Assembly (NCBI GenBank): GCA_023249205.1
Contig: JAHFDC010000080.1
Location: forward strand, 1 to 5,349
Direction: 5' to 3'
Source: Candidatus Methylomirabilota bacterium
Lineage (GTDB): Bacteria > Methylomirabilota > Methylomirabilia > Methylomirabilales > JACPAU01
DNA: 5,349 bases
The notes beneath the pieces are model-generated. The model searched no databases. It saw only the letters and a list, made by a program, of their open reading frames with translations, and had not been told where the DNA came from. Each line of letters opens with the position of its first letter. The stretch's first letter is position 1. Below are positions 5,324 to 5,349 of the stretch, one piece after another. The position numbers were made by a program, and so were the translations under genes.

Positions 5324-5349
5324 GTGCCGATTTACGAGTACCAGTGCGA
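5324..5349 (+). CDS. FmdB-family zinc-ribbon regulatory protein, 5' end only
   Basis: Only the first eight codons are in the window, beginning with a GTG and reading (M)PIYEYQC, with part of a ninth codon. This is the distinctive N-terminus of the FmdB/CxxC_CxxC_SSSS zinc-ribbon family (MPIYEYxCxxCG), small proteins named after a putative regulator of formamidase genes; most have no known function. The Cys at codon 8 would be the first zinc ligand. A strong ribosome site and promoter precede it. The call rests on a very short stretch but the motif is specific. Confidence 0.75.

Noticed and set aside
1..5349. CRISPR array, tRNA, insertion sequence or phage genes
   Set aside because: No regular spaced repeats, tRNA-like folds, transposase or phage motifs, or terminal inverted repeats were seen on either strand by eye.

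Overview
This is a GC-rich bacterial window with tight gene packing, GTG and TTG starts, and overlapping genes. The gene families (RarA, HU, ThiS/ThiG/ThiE, YacP-type NYN protein, low-specificity threonine aldolase, Nudix, FmdB zinc ribbon) are housekeeping types. Together they suit a free-living high-GC lineage such as NC10/Rokubacteria, Deltaproteobacteria or a relative. That placement is a guess from style, not from a marker gene. I see no phage, transposon, CRISPR, tRNA or rRNA sequence.

Layout. Bases 1-882 (+) are the 3' part of rarA (AAA+ recombination factor, cut by the window start). A GC hairpin and a good sigma70-type promoter follow, then a complete HU-family DNA-binding protein gene (1017-1289, +). 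From 4771 down to 1339 everything runs on the minus strand as one apparent transcription unit: promoter, TPP riboswitch, intrinsic terminator, thiS, thiG, thiE, a NYN-domain protein gene, and ltaE. HU and ltaE converge across a 49-base gap that holds a hairpin. Upstream of the riboswitch, also on the minus strand, is a Nudix hydrolase gene (4768-5205). A strong plus-strand promoter (5226-5254) and ribosome binding site then lead into an fmdB-type zinc-ribbon gene cut by the window end.

How the genes work together. The TPP aptamer senses the end product of thiamine synthesis and most likely stops transcription at a terminator just before thiS when TPP is high. ThiS carries sulfur, ThiG builds the thiazole ring, and the ThiE-like protein is placed to join thiazole and pyrimidine or to tautomerise the thiazole. 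The NYN RNase-like gene and threonine aldolase gene sit downstream with short gaps and probably share the transcript. Threonine aldolase makes glycine, which is a thiazole precursor in the ThiO route, so its place in a TPP-controlled unit may be meaningful.

The least ordinary points are a ThiS whose Gly-Gly terminus is followed by eight extra residues, a ThiE-like protein with Ser in place of a metal-binding Asp, and the attachment of NYN and ltaE to the thiamine unit. I did not find a clearly new system.
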